A stretch of DNA of 33,161 nt from an uncultured Allobaculum sp. (GCA_910579655.1 CAJTVE010000034.1:1-33161); one strand, 5' to 3'. Shown: positions 22,853 through 31,383, counted from the first letter of the stretch. A program made the numbers and translations. The notes: generated by a model not told the origin, from the sequence alone.

Positions 22853-25243
22853 CTAATTCTTAGATCGTGTCTGCATAATAGCCAGTTTCATTTCGAGAAC
22901 CAGTTGGCTGAGCTGTTTTTCAAACCTTAAATCTATCTCTTCTGGAGTGAGGCTTTTGTTTCCATCAGGAACAGGAAGAATCTCATTCAGGCGTTTTTTC
23001 ATCTTGATCTGAAAGTCCTTGTCTTTTGTATTTCGAACCAGTGTGTACAAAATCAAGGGGAGTCTTCGTGACAACTCCATCCGTGAAGGCATATCAATCA
23101 TTTTCATCAATCGGTAAAACCCAGTTCTTGAATAAGCGCCCCGACTGATGCATGAAATCCAGTCTTCGGTATTCTCCAGAATCTTTTCAAATTCCTGAAA
23201 AGAAACAGTCGTATCCAGAAGTGTGACTCCGTTTTTCACAAGATTTCCTTTTGCGTCGGCTCTTTCTTTCGAACATTCAAGCATCCGTTCAGCCGACTGA
23301 ATGCCAAAGCGTACTGGTTCTTTGGGATTCTGAATCCAGATTCCGGCTGAGATAGTAATATTCTCATTTTTGACATAATCAGAAAGCTTCTGGTGAATCC
23401 TTTGAGTCAGCTGCAAAATACCGGCAGCCGGACCAAGAATAACCAGATCATCGCCTCCTGCGTAGTTGATATAAAACATCGTTCCATTTGAAGTGAGTTC
23501 ATCAATATCCGGATTGACTTGTTCTGAAACTTCCTTACAAATCTCAACAAGAGTCCGTCCAAAAAACACTTCCATCAGACGCGATAAGGTGAGGTATTTC
23601 GACAAGGATCTTGTTCCCCGTGGCAGGCCGTAGGCAAAAATAGATCCCAGATTATCAACATCCATCTTGAGGATTCCCAGTTTGGGATCACCCCAGGACT
23701 CGTCGACAAGTGTCTCGCAGATTTCATCCAGAGCAATCACCTCATTCGACCGATTCAAAGGGATGCTGTTGGCAATCAAACGAGTATGGCCCATCCAGGG
23801 CGTATTCATCGATTCAATGTACTCGCACTCTCCTGCATACCTTTTTGCAGTTGCGCGATCCATCATCCAAAGCGTGCATGGTCCTGCGTTCAGTTCGACA
23901 CAATTCTGGCTGGGCTTTTTTGGCACGTAATCAAAAAAGAAAAGCAAAACTGGATCAGCATGATGAACAAGGAGATCCGATAGTTCCAGAATGGTCTGAC
24001 AGTTTTTACAGATTGACTGGTCTGATAAACTTCCGCAAAGCTCGCAGCATGTGGAATGCTCTGCTGGTCTGTAAAAGAAATCTGGTCCAAGAATAGAAGC
24101 ATATTTATGGCTTTTTTCTTCTTCAAGCTGGGCTTTGAGATCCATGGCTTTTTCGATCTTGAACCGCTTCAGCTCCTCTGTATCACATACGACTGAAGAC
24201 CAGACAAATGTGATTGCTGTCCCAAACATGAAATATAAATCCTTTTGCAGCTTCGCAGATACTGTCTGGACTTTCAGCTCAAAGTCATCGCTATCCGGCA
24301 ACAGCAATAATGCACCGCCACCAGTATTGAAGATGATATTTACCTGTGGCATATCAAATTCATGCAGATAACTCATCGTCACAATGTCTGTGATTAATGA
24401 GATCATCAAAGAACGGCCGCGTAAGGACTTCGCAATTTTCTGTTTTGTATCCGATCCTTCAGTCACTTTAAAAATGAACTTCTGAATCCCAGACATATCG
24501 AATTCCAGCATTCGATACGTCTTATCATTTCCGGTTGCCTGGCAGGCGGCAATGGCAGCGGCAAGCTTTGAATGATCATACAAGGACACAGCGGTCTGCC
24601 CACTTTCATACGTTGATGCCGGGACCATCACCATGTATTGATTAAACAAAGCGTACATCCGATTCAAAGCCTGTGAAGTGATATTTTTCCCCAGTTCCTC
24701 TGAATTCTTGACCTCCTGATAAAACGACTCCATCAGTTTCTGATATTGTGCAATGGCAACAGACAAATCTGGTAAAGGTTCTGTTCGTTCATGAGGGGCG
24801 CCCATTCCTGACAGAGAAGACAATTCAAACCATGCTGGTCTGGAAGGCTTGCCGAAATCGACTTCCCTGAAAATCGAAGCCAGTCTGACTTGCTGGAGTT
24901 TCACTTTCTGGTTTGGATCTTCATCATCCAGTTCATTGCTTTTGCGATCAATTGCTGCCGCAATACGATCTCCATTTCGAATCCAGGTGGCAAGATCGCG
25001 CGGATCATTCAGATGATGAGAACTGACCTGGGCTTCAAATGCATCAAACATTCCCAGATACTGTCGAAGAAAGCGGCTTGTATATCCGGCATGAAGATGA
25101 CTATGGAATTTTCCCCGTGGATGTATCGGAGTTACATCCAGTTCCTGTTCGGTTAAATCTGACTTTTTGTAGCTTCGCTGCATTGGTTTTCCAACATCGT
25201 GAAGCAGCGTTCCATAAGCGGCTGTCAGAATATTCTTATTCAC
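22853..25243 (-). CDS. cas10: Cas10 (Csm1), HD nuclease and cyclic oligoadenylate synthase
   Basis: This 796-residue large subunit of the Csm complex has both active sites intact. The N-terminal HD domain has LLHDVGKP (His15-Asp16) and a downstream VSSHHLND. A zinc-binding module is seen as CCELCG...CKNC in the middle. The second palm domain has YAGGDDLVIL with GGDD at residues 596-599, the cyclase motif that makes cyclic oligoadenylates when target RNA binds. The start is GTG 25243 with TAGGGA just upstream. The frame is open for another 59 codons before it but contains no ATG, GTG or TTG. It is followed by csm2 after a 161-base gap and preceded by genes for the signalling arm. Confidence 0.97.
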   Translation of the reverse strand: MNKNILTAAYGTLLHDVGKPMQRSYKKSDLTEQELDVTPIHPRGKFHSHLHAGYTSRFLRQYLGMFDAFEAQVSSHHLNDPRDLATWIRNGDRIAAAIDRKSNELDDEDPNQKVKLQQVRLASIFREVDFGKPSRPAWFELSSLSGMGAPHERTEPLPDLSVAIAQYQKLMESFYQEVKNSEELGKNITSQALNRMYALFNQYMVMVPASTYESGQTAVSLYDHSKLAAAIAACQATGNDKTYRMLEFDMSGIQKFIFKVTEGSDTKQKIAKSLRGRSLMISLITDIVTMSYLHEFDMPQVNIIFNTGGGALLLLPDSDDFELKVQTVSAKLQKDLYFMFGTAITFVWSSVVCDTEELKRFKIEKAMDLKAQLEEEKSHKYASILGPDFFYRPAEHSTCCELCGSLSDQSICKNCQTILELSDLLVHHADPVLLFFFDYVPKKPSQNCVELNAGPCTLWMMDRATAKRYAGECEYIESMNTPWMGHTRLIANSIPLNRSNEVIALDEICETLVDESWGDPKLGILKMDVDNLGSIFAYGLPRGTRSLSKYLTLSRLMEVFFGRTLVEICKEVSEQVNPDIDELTSNGTMFYINYAGGDDLVILGPAAGILQLTQRIHQKLSDYVKNENITISAGIWIQNPKEPVRFGIQSAERMLECSKERADAKGNLVKNGVTLLDTTVSFQEFEKILENTEDWISCISRGAYSRTGFYRLMKMIDMPSRMELSRRLPLILYTLVRNTKDKDFQIKMKKRLNEILPVPDGNKSLTPEEIDLRFEKQLSQLVLEMKLAIMQTRSKN

Positions 25244-25490
25244 AACATTCCCTACTCTTTCTACTTTTTCTTCTTTTTTCGATTTGCTCAGGGATGCACT
25301 GACTGGAAGAACGATCTTTGAAATCAGCTTTCGAAACGGTGCTTCAAATGCATTCTGGCTGTCAGATCCCCCGTGTTTCTGGCTTAAAATCTGGAAGAGT
25401 TGAATCTCATCAGATTCCAGTTATCAGACTGTATTCATCCAATCGTCCCCTATCTATAAAGGGATTTCTCTACTCGCAAAAGAAATCCGT

Positions 25491-25853
25491 TCAGTACTTC
25501 AAAAACCTGGCAAACCGATAGATTGTTCGCTTGACCGTATTCTGGTCTTTATCCTGGTACTCTTCTCTTTCCAGAGTTCCCTGGGCAGCGACCACCTGAA
25601 TCTTTCTTTTTTGAAGGGCATGAACCATGCGATAAGTAAAAACAAATTCTCCTTGGCAAAGAACTGTCGGATTTTCATAGGCGGTCACTTTCTTAAGATA
25701 GATTTCGACCAGATCGTCAATCTCCTTATCTGTCATCTGAACTTGAATCTGAGGAAACGGCAGATCAATAACCGTTCCAAACAGTTGCCGGGCTGCTTCC
25801 GTCTGCGACTTCGACCAGAACTGGCTGGCATGGTTTGTTATGTTCAAAAGCAC
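25491..25853 (-). CDS. Small CRISPR accessory protein, ring-nuclease-like (Csx15/Csx20 type candidate)
   Basis: This 120-residue protein begins with a GTG preceded by GGAGG at 7-base spacing. It opens with MLLNITNHASQFWSKSQTEA, continues with IDLPFPQIQVQMTDKEIDDL and VLCQGEFVFTYRMVHALQ, then KIQVVAAQGTLERE, and ends RTIYRFARFLKY. The pattern of a short Rossmann-like fold with a 'vxQGEFxxTYxxVxxL' helix resembles the small Csx15/Csx20 proteins reported as ring nucleases degrading cyclic oligoadenylate. Its place between the CARF-HEPN nuclease and Cas10 fits a signal-quenching role. I cannot assign it to one named family with certainty, and the catalytic residues are not evident. Confidence 0.6.
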   Translation of the reverse strand: MLLNITNHASQFWSKSQTEAARQLFGTVIDLPFPQIQVQMTDKEIDDLVEIYLKKVTAYENPTVLCQGEFVFTYRMVHALQKRKIQVVAAQGTLEREEYQDKDQNTVKRTIYRFARFLKY

Positions 25854-25957
25854 CTTGACTCCTCCTGCAACGCACTATCCTTTCTGACAACCACAACAGC
25901 TGTTTTTATGGCAGACAGAGCGAGTAGATCAATATAGCACAACAATTCAAAAAGGGG

Positions 25958-27256
25958 TTACATTTTTCTGATTTGATCAAATTGTTGGATGATATTCAAC
26001 ATTTTTAAAACCGTCTTTTCTATATCCGTTTTCAGATTTCTGGTTTTAGAAGAAGTTGAAGCATGGTTGACCACATTTCGGCAATCTGTGCTGAAATGAT
26101 GGATGACTTCTTCGTTTTCTGGAATAGTTACAATGGACTGAAGACGCTGAATATTGTCTCCATACGGCTCAAAACAATCCTCAAATCTCTGATAGAGATT
26201 CTCCCGAATGTGCGCATCCTTCCGCACCCCTGTCTTTTCCTTCAGATATTGGGTAGCGTTGTATGGGAATTTTTCCTTATCGCGTTTCGATCCATAGAAA
26301 TGAATTTGCTTGATGATCTGTCCAGCATCAAACCTTCTGGCATTTGGATCGACAGTATTACGGATCAATTCCCTTCCGAACAGTTCATCTGTAAATGTTA
26401 TTGCCAGCTGAAAGCGCTCATGTTGAAGCAGGACACGGATGATTTCCACTAAATTCTGAGTCTCTGAGTTGTTTCGACTGACTTTGGCAAACTTCTCCTG
26501 AATCTGCTTAGCCAAAGGCGTCAAAAGAATATATGGGTTTTCACCTGAGGCTTTATCGCGCTTGTTTACAATTGCTTTGGCTTTTTCAGAGATCTGTAAT
26601 ACCGTAGAAGCGGCTGCATCCAGATTGCAGAACTCTGTCATTTCATTAAACTGCGCCAGAGCATCCATCAAATTTTCAATTGTCTGATCGCCAAGTGATA
26701 GTTCCTTCCAGTCTTCACGGCGAATAATCAATGTTCGATCAAACTGCGATAAGTATTCTGTAACTTTCTGCATCTGATAATCTTTAGCAAGGTCGTGCAC
26801 GATGCTGTAAGACTGTTCCGTATTCTGCTTTTCTACTTCCCCATAAAAAACACTTCTGATCCTGACGTTCTTCATTGCTTCGACATAACGCAAAGCAAAC
26901 AGAAGACGAATCGGAATTTTTCGGAAGCTGTGTGTAACATCCAAAATTACATCGTCTGAATCATCGAGTATGTTAATCAGATGATCGACAAACAGTTCAG
27001 AGGTAATATTCTGGTCAATCTGAATCTCATTAATGATGGATTCAGGAATGATCTGACAGAATTCGTCAAAATATCTTTCATGTGATTCTTTAGTTGTGAA
27101 CACATATACCTGATCAATCTGATCCTTGTAGTTTTCATAAATATGGTGCTGAACCAGTTTTGTGCAGGAAATATTCTCCGCATCATTTTCAAAAAAAGTA
27201 ATCAGCTCTTTGTACCCATCTTTAGGTCCCAACCCTAAAAAGGTAATGTATTTCAT
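25958..27256 (-). CDS. csx1: Csx1-family CARF-HEPN ribonuclease (type III ancillary effector)
   Basis: This 432-residue protein is a cyclic-oligoadenylate-activated RNase of the Csx1/TM1812-like group. MKYITFLGLGPKDGY (residues 1-15) and VILDVTHSFRKIPIRLLFAL (about 103-122) are the two loops of the CARF sensor; the 'DVTHxFR' signature is diagnostic. The C-terminal HEPN domain carries CRNVVNHAS with the catalytic pair Arg393 and His398 (R-X4-H). Both parts are intact, so it should be activated by the Cas10 product and cleave RNA non-specifically. A Shine-Dalgarno-like GGATGAGG precedes the ATG. It is the first large gene of the cas operon. Confidence 0.93.
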   Translation of the reverse strand: MKYITFLGLGPKDGYKELITFFENDAENISCTKLVQHHIYENYKDQIDQVYVFTTKESHERYFDEFCQIIPESIINEIQIDQNITSELFVDHLINILDDSDDVILDVTHSFRKIPIRLLFALRYVEAMKNVRIRSVFYGEVEKQNTEQSYSIVHDLAKDYQMQKVTEYLSQFDRTLIIRREDWKELSLGDQTIENLMDALAQFNEMTEFCNLDAAASTVLQISEKAKAIVNKRDKASGENPYILLTPLAKQIQEKFAKVSRNNSETQNLVEIIRVLLQHERFQLAITFTDELFGRELIRNTVDPNARRFDAGQIIKQIHFYGSKRDKEKFPYNATQYLKEKTGVRKDAHIRENLYQRFEDCFEPYGDNIQRLQSIVTIPENEEVIHHFSTDCRNVVNHASTSSKTRNLKTDIEKTVLKMLNIIQQFDQIRKM

Positions 27257-27323
27257 TTTTCCTCATCCTTTCGTTCTTATATTCCTGTATTCCTGTTCTT
27301 CTGCCACGCATTCTGAATCTCAT
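27222..27323 (-). CDS. Possible 33-residue leader peptide ahead of csx1
   Basis: An ATG with AGGAGG 4-5 bases upstream opens a 33-codon frame that overlaps the first 35 bases of csx1 in another frame. The peptide would be very basic (MRFRMRGRRTGIQEYKNERM, then RKNEIHYLFRVGT). The Shine-Dalgarno is stronger than that of csx1 itself. It overlaps the 3' arm of the palindrome at 27331-27347. It could be a leader peptide coupling translation into csx1, or chance. Confidence 0.35.
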   Translation of the reverse strand: MRFRMRGRRTGIQEYKNERMRKNEIHYLFRVGT

Positions 27324-27330
27324 TCGTCCT

Positions 27331-27347
27331 CCTGTATCTGATACAGG
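27331..27347. promoter_or_regulatory. 17-bp palindrome in the cas operon leader
   Basis: CCTGTATC-T-GATACAGG is a perfect inverted repeat. The half-site CCTGTAT recurs at 27284-27290, 41 bases further into the leader. It could be a protein operator or, in RNA, a hairpin masking the AGGAGG of the small frame at 27222-27323. Confidence 0.45.
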
Positions 27348-27756
27348 TCTTGCTCTTTACTGCTGCCAGACCAGGACTGAATGAGAGCCGGAACGTGGCT
27401 TTTTCAGGTTTTTTTGAAAATACCAGCCGTGAAGAGCAATTGGTTTTTATAACAACTCCATTGTTTAAAGCTTCATTAATATTACCATTACATTCCCAAT
27501 ATTTTTACATTATTTTATATTATTTGAATAGAGTGGTATTTTTCAGCTTTTCTTCTATGCCCACCTGAAAAGTGTTTCAAGAATAATCCCTGTTCAATGC
27601 TCAATGAACAATCCAGCCTCGTCCTCCATTCAAAAGAAAGAAAGAAAGGGAAAACCTCACTTTTTCCGATATTCCCCACATCCAAAACACATCCAAACTA
27701 TTTTGTGTTCGAAATATCAAATCATTATCTTATTTGCGTATTCTCTTATTTTTAAC
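27348..27756. other. AT-rich region between the cas operon leader and the tRNA promoter
   Basis: No gene is visible in these ~400 bases. The very AT-rich core (about 27430-27540) presumably holds the cas operon promoter on the minus strand, but no hexamer pair with 16-18 base spacing stands out. No intrinsic terminator could be identified. Confidence 0.4.
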
Positions 27757-27785
27757 TTGGCTCGGCTCCTCCCATATGCTAAGAT
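27757..27785 (+). promoter_or_regulatory. Promoter of the tRNA-Asp/tRNA-Gly pair
   Basis: TTGGCT and TAAGAT are separated by exactly 17 bases, about 65 bases upstream of the tRNA-Asp 5' end. Nothing else on the plus strand here could be served by it. Confidence 0.55.
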
Positions 27786-27849
27786 AGCGGAGCAGTCAAC
27801 GATGGCTGTTTTGAAGAATAACGCTTCAGAAAATCAAAAAACATTCAAT

Positions 27850-27926
27850 GGTCCAATGGCGCAATTGGTTAGCGTACCTCCCTGTCACGGAGGGGGTTGC
27901 GGGTTCGAGTCCCGTTTGGACCGCCA
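27850..27926 (+). tRNA. tRNA-Asp (anticodon GTC)
   Basis: This 77-base cloverleaf starts GGTCCAA and ends TTGGACC-G-CCA, so the CCA is encoded. The anticodon stem CCTCC / GGAGG holds the loop CTGTCAC with anticodon GTC. The T-arm GGGTTCGAGTCCC is standard. Confidence 0.96.
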
Positions 27927-27931
27927 TTTGT

Positions 27932-28005
27932 GCAGATGTAGTTCAATGGTAGAACACGACCTTGCCATGGTTGATACGGGAGTTCGATTCTCCTCATCTG
28001 CTCCA
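27932..28005 (+). tRNA. tRNA-Gly (anticodon GCC)
   Basis: This 74-base cloverleaf starts GCAGATG and ends CATCTGC-T-CCA. The anticodon loop is TTGCCAT with anticodon GCC, and the T-arm is GGAGTTCGATTCTCC. It follows tRNA-Asp by 5 bases, so the two are co-transcribed. Confidence 0.95.
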
Positions 28006-28017
28006 TTTGAAAATTCT

Positions 28018-28042
28018 CGGACGAGTGATCGTCCGTTTTTTT
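28018..28042 (+). terminator. tRNA operon terminator
   Basis: CGGACGA and TCGTCCG form a 7-bp stem with a GTGA loop followed by seven T, 12 bases after tRNA-Gly. Confidence 0.9.
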
Positions 28043-28275
28043 GTATCCTTTTCCTTCTTTCTCCCCTGTTTTCTCTTTCTCCTCTGCTTTTTATCCCTTA
28101 CTTTCTGCTGACTGTTCTTCTACAGTTCCTTACCCTTTCAATCCTTGCTTTAAACCTCGCCTGTAAAAGTTGTCATTGTCGTCCTCTTTTTGCTTTTCCA
28201 CACCCTTATCTGGCTTTCTTTTCCAAGTCGTGCATATTTTGTCTTCGCACCTTCACATTTCCATTTCCTTCCACG

Positions 28276-28299
28276 AAAAAAAGACCGGCGAACCGGTCT
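28276..28299 (-). terminator. Terminator of the pyrophosphatase gene
   Basis: On the minus strand AGACCGG-TTCG-CCGGTCT is followed by seven T (counting the last stem base). The UUCG tetraloop makes this a very stable hairpin. It lies about 80 bases after the stop codon. Confidence 0.9.
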
Positions 28300-28377
28300 G
28301 AAGTTTCGAAATATGGAATGTGCAGAGTACTTGAGTCTTTATTTTTAGTTTCTGGCATTTTGGGCTGGGAAACAAAT

Positions 28378-29976
28378 CTAACGTAAGGCAGCACCGACAG
28401 CCGGAACAATCTGCTTCTTGCGGGAAACATAGCCGTTCTTTTCGAACTCTGGAATGGCTTCGTCCAGAATATGGGCATCGGACCCCGCAACAAGGAATTT
28501 GGATCCTGTGCCATCGATGTTGGTAAAGGCGATCAGCCACAGGCTGATGCCCAGTTTTTCAGCTTCAGCATCCATGAATTTCTTGAAGTCATCGCGGATT
28601 TTATCGATATCTTTGTAGTCATAGATGAACACCTGGCTGATGGCTGTCTTGATGCCGGACAGAACGAATTCTTTGCAGTCCTGATACAGGATTTCCTTGA
28701 AGTCTTTGCCCTCAATTGTTGCGGTATGACGGAAAAGATCTTCAGCCATTTCTGCTGCATTCAGGCCATATTCCTTTTCGATGCGCTGGGCTGTGAAAAT
28801 ATCCGTTGGGGTGCAGGTCGGTGACTTGAAGTTCATCGTGTCACTGATCATCGCATACAGAACAAGCTGGGCGATTTTTGGATCCATCTGGATTCCGTAT
28901 TCCTGATACATCATCGCAATGATGGTATTGGAAGAGCCGACAATCATATTGCGAAATACGATTGGACGGGCGGTTTCCACGTCACCAATACGGTGATGGT
29001 CAACGATCTCAAGAATTTCTCCCTGATCGCGATCATCAATGGATTGTTTGGATTCATTGTGGTCCACCAGAATGAATTTTTTCGGTTCAGCTTTTAACAG
29101 GTGATAACGCGCAACCGATCCGATAATCTTATTGCCTTCTACCACTGGATAGGAAGAGTGACGGGTGCGAAGCATTTTCTTTTCAACATCTTCCAGATAT
29201 TCCGTTGGATGGAATTCAATGGCTTTGGATTTTGGCGTCATGATGAATTCGACCGGAATGGCCCGATAAATCATCTGAATAATCTTCATGATGTTATACG
29301 GGGTGCTGATCAGGGTCACACCCATGGATTTGGCCATTTCAAAAATATAGTCATTTGGCACAAAATTTTCGGCAATGATGATGACCGCAGCCCCCTTTGC
29401 CATGGCTTTAATCATGTCATCTTCATGATCGTTGAGCACCATGATGGCTCCAGTTAAATCACGTTCCATCATCTTCTTATCCGAAATCCGGACATCGCCG
29501 CTCTTGGCCCGGGTTCCTTTATACAGAATCTTGCCATGAACAACGTCGCGCAGGTTTTCATCCGGCGTGTCTTTTAAAAGATTGCGGGTGATGTTGAGAT
29601 CCTGCATCTGGACTTTGGAAATATCGGCCAGGGTGACCATGCCGGCTAAGTCTCCGTTGTCATCCAGGACGTAAATGGTTTTCGTATTGTTGCTCATCAT
29701 CAGATCCCAGCCATAGCGCAGGGTATCCTGACGGTTGATCAGAATGGCTTCATCAATTTCAATTTCTTCCAGCGAGTTTTTCGCAGTTGTCAGTCGCAGC
29801 GGGGCTGGCACTCCGACTTTGTTAAGAATGTATTTTGTTTCGGGATTGAGATGTCCAAGACGGGCTGGGACAACATTTTCCCCCAGTTTCTGTTTGAGGG
29901 CTGCCAGGGTAATGGCGCCGCACACAGAATCTGTATCTGGTCGTTTATGACCAATAACATAAACAGGCTGATTCAT
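28378..29976 (-). CDS. ppaC: Manganese-dependent inorganic pyrophosphatase with CBS and DRTGG domains
   Basis: This 532-residue family II pyrophosphatase has a regulatory insert. The DHH domain starts with VIGHKRPDTDSVCGAITL (His10, Asp14 and Asp16 are manganese ligands). It is interrupted by a CBS-DRTGG-CBS module (DTLRYGWDLMMSNNTKTIYV; AMAKGAAVIIIAENFVPNDY; TRHSSYPVVEGNKIIGSV), which in relatives binds adenine nucleotides and controls activity. The DHH domain resumes with LVDHNES and EIVDHHRIGDVETA. The C-terminal DHHA2 domain ends with VSRKKQIVPAVGAAL, carrying the substrate-binding RKKQ. The length of about 530-550 residues is usual for this CBS-PPase class. GAGG precedes the ATG. It hydrolyses pyrophosphate from biosynthesis in the cytoplasm. 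Confidence 0.97.
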   Translation of the reverse strand: MNQPVYVIGHKRPDTDSVCGAITLAALKQKLGENVVPARLGHLNPETKYILNKVGVPAPLRLTTAKNSLEEIEIDEAILINRQDTLRYGWDLMMSNNTKTIYVLDDNGDLAGMVTLADISKVQMQDLNITRNLLKDTPDENLRDVVHGKILYKGTRAKSGDVRISDKKMMERDLTGAIMVLNDHEDDMIKAMAKGAAVIIIAENFVPNDYIFEMAKSMGVTLISTPYNIMKIIQMIYRAIPVEFIMTPKSKAIEFHPTEYLEDVEKKMLRTRHSSYPVVEGNKIIGSVARYHLLKAEPKKFILVDHNESKQSIDDRDQGEILEIVDHHRIGDVETARPIVFRNMIVGSSNTIIAMMYQEYGIQMDPKIAQLVLYAMISDTMNFKSPTCTPTDIFTAQRIEKEYGLNAAEMAEDLFRHTATIEGKDFKEILYQDCKEFVLSGIKTAISQVFIYDYKDIDKIRDDFKKFMDAEAEKLGISLWLIAFTNIDGTGSKFLVAGSDAHILDEAIPEFEKNGYVSRKKQIVPAVGAALR

Positions 29977-30021
29977 GATTTCCTCTACTATCTAAATCTC
30001 TAAGTCTTATTAGATGGTACA

Positions 30022-30030
30022 AGTATATCA
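30022..30030 (-). promoter_or_regulatory. Extended -10 promoter of the pyrophosphatase gene
   Basis: On the minus strand TGATATACT combines an extended -10 (TGN) with TATACT, about 45 bases upstream of the ATG. There is no good -35. Confidence 0.45.
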
Positions 30031-30046
30031 CGGTCAGCCTGTTGAA

Positions 30047-30367
30047 CTATTTGCTTTCAGAATTATCGCCAGTGACAGTTTCTTCACTGTTGACAGCGTC
30101 TTTTAAGCCTTTTTTCAAAGTGAATTTCACAGTTTTGCTGGCAGGGATAACAATCTGCTCTTTTGTTACCGGACTCATGCCGGGCCTTTCGCCTCTGGAT
30201 TTGACAACGAACTTTCCAAACCCCGTCAGATCGACGACATTGTCTTCAACAAGATTTCGGGTAATCAGGTCAAAGACTGTGTTGACATAAAGACTTGAAG
30301 TTTTGAGTGGTAAAGAAAGCTCTTTGGAAAACTGAGAAATCAGATCCTTTTTGGTTACAGTACTCAT
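30047..30367 (-). CDS. hup: HU-family DNA-binding protein
   Basis: This 106-residue HU/IHF-family nucleoid protein bends and compacts DNA as a dimer. The helical N-terminus (TKKDLISQFSKELSLPLKTS) is followed by the conserved VDLTGFGKFVVKSRGERPGM, which leads into the DNA-binding beta arm. The proline-containing arm tip and return strand read SPVTKEQIVIPASKTVKFTLKKGLKDAV. A ~12-residue Glu/Ser/Thr/Asn tail extends past the standard ~90-residue body. AAAGGAG lies 7 bases before the ATG. The gene is monocistronic or leads into the pyrophosphatase gene 70 bases downstream. Confidence 0.95.
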   Translation of the reverse strand: MSTVTKKDLISQFSKELSLPLKTSSLYVNTVFDLITRNLVEDNVVDLTGFGKFVVKSRGERPGMSPVTKEQIVIPASKTVKFTLKKGLKDAVNSEETVTGDNSESK

Positions 30368-31303
30368 AATTAAACTCCTTTTGTCTACCGTGCAGATTCA
30401 ACCATACCCGTCAAACTCAGCTTATTGGCTATACATGAAAAAGAACAGACACAGGGTATGGAGACAAAAGATATTTGCCAGACAAGCGCTCTGCTTTCTC
30501 CTGCTTCCAAATCCAGAGCCAATTCAGGCTTGGAGGCATGAAAAAGCAGTGTGATTTCTGATCTTTTCATTTCATTTTCGGAAGAGTGATCTTCCAGATT
30601 TAGCGATGGCCCCCTGATCGTCCAGGTTTCTTTTTCCATCGCATACAGCTGTATTCTTGAGGCCTGAACATGCAGGCTGACAACATAAATATTATTTTAA
30701 ACACCAGCTATTATTTTCAACAGTATATGCACACCTTTGGTCTTCGTTTTCTCACTTCCGTTTCAAAATTGTATGGATTTTATGCGTTTTCACCATGAAG
30801 ATCGCCTTAGAATTTCGTTGCACAAAATGGCCGTGTCTCCTTGCTTTTCCACTATCCCTCCCTGTCCTTTCAAATCTGCTTTGGGCACTAAGGGCAGGAT
30901 GGCTTTATTTATGCATCATCTGTATTGTGTAATTTTTTTAGATAATGGGCAGGGTGAAGAAGACCATTCAAAGAAAATGCCGCTTTGGCATTTCATCTTC
31001 TTTTCTTTCTACGATATACCAGAGTTATGGAAAAGTGCATCACTTGTAAGAAAAGAATTCCTGCTTTTCCAAACTGGCCAGCTGTCAGCCCAATCCTGCC
31101 CATTTTTGAATCGTCGCATCTTTTTTACGCTCGTATAGTCGTTCTCTTTTTACGCTTATATGGTCTTTTATGGTCTTTCTCTTTCTACGATTGCATTGTC
31201 TATCTCTGCCGGGAGTTTCAAATATAAGTTTGTCTATACGTTTGCCGCAGATGGATCTAACTCTTTTTGCCAGCCTTCAGACTCATGCAGAAAATTCGGC
31301 CAG
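30368..31303. other. About 930 bases without a supportable gene
   Basis: A minus-strand frame at 30385-30639 (84 codons) just upstream of hup has no Shine-Dalgarno and no recognisable motif. Plus-strand frames from 30737 to 31227 are Phe/Cys/Leu-rich and overlap each other. I see no RNA gene or mobile element. Confidence 0.45.
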
Positions 31304-31370
31304 AAAAAAACGGCCAGAGCAATGACTGCTGCTGGCCGGACAAAAGAAAAACCGGGCTAGGGTACCCGGT
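31304..31370 (-). terminator. Two tandem terminators after tRNA-Thr
   Basis: The first minus-strand hairpin is ACCGGG / CCCGGT (31351-31370) followed by T-rich sequence. The second has CGGCCAG / CTGGCCG arms (31311-31338) followed by seven T at 31310-31304. Confidence 0.85.
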
Positions 31371-31383
31371 GAAGAATTCAAGA

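Noticed and set aside
27604..28386. Plus-strand 260-codon frame
   Set aside because: It runs straight through two complete tRNA genes and their terminator.
30385..30639. 84-codon minus-strand frame upstream of hup
   Set aside because: No Shine-Dalgarno, no recognisable sequence, and it occupies the place expected for the hup promoter and leader.
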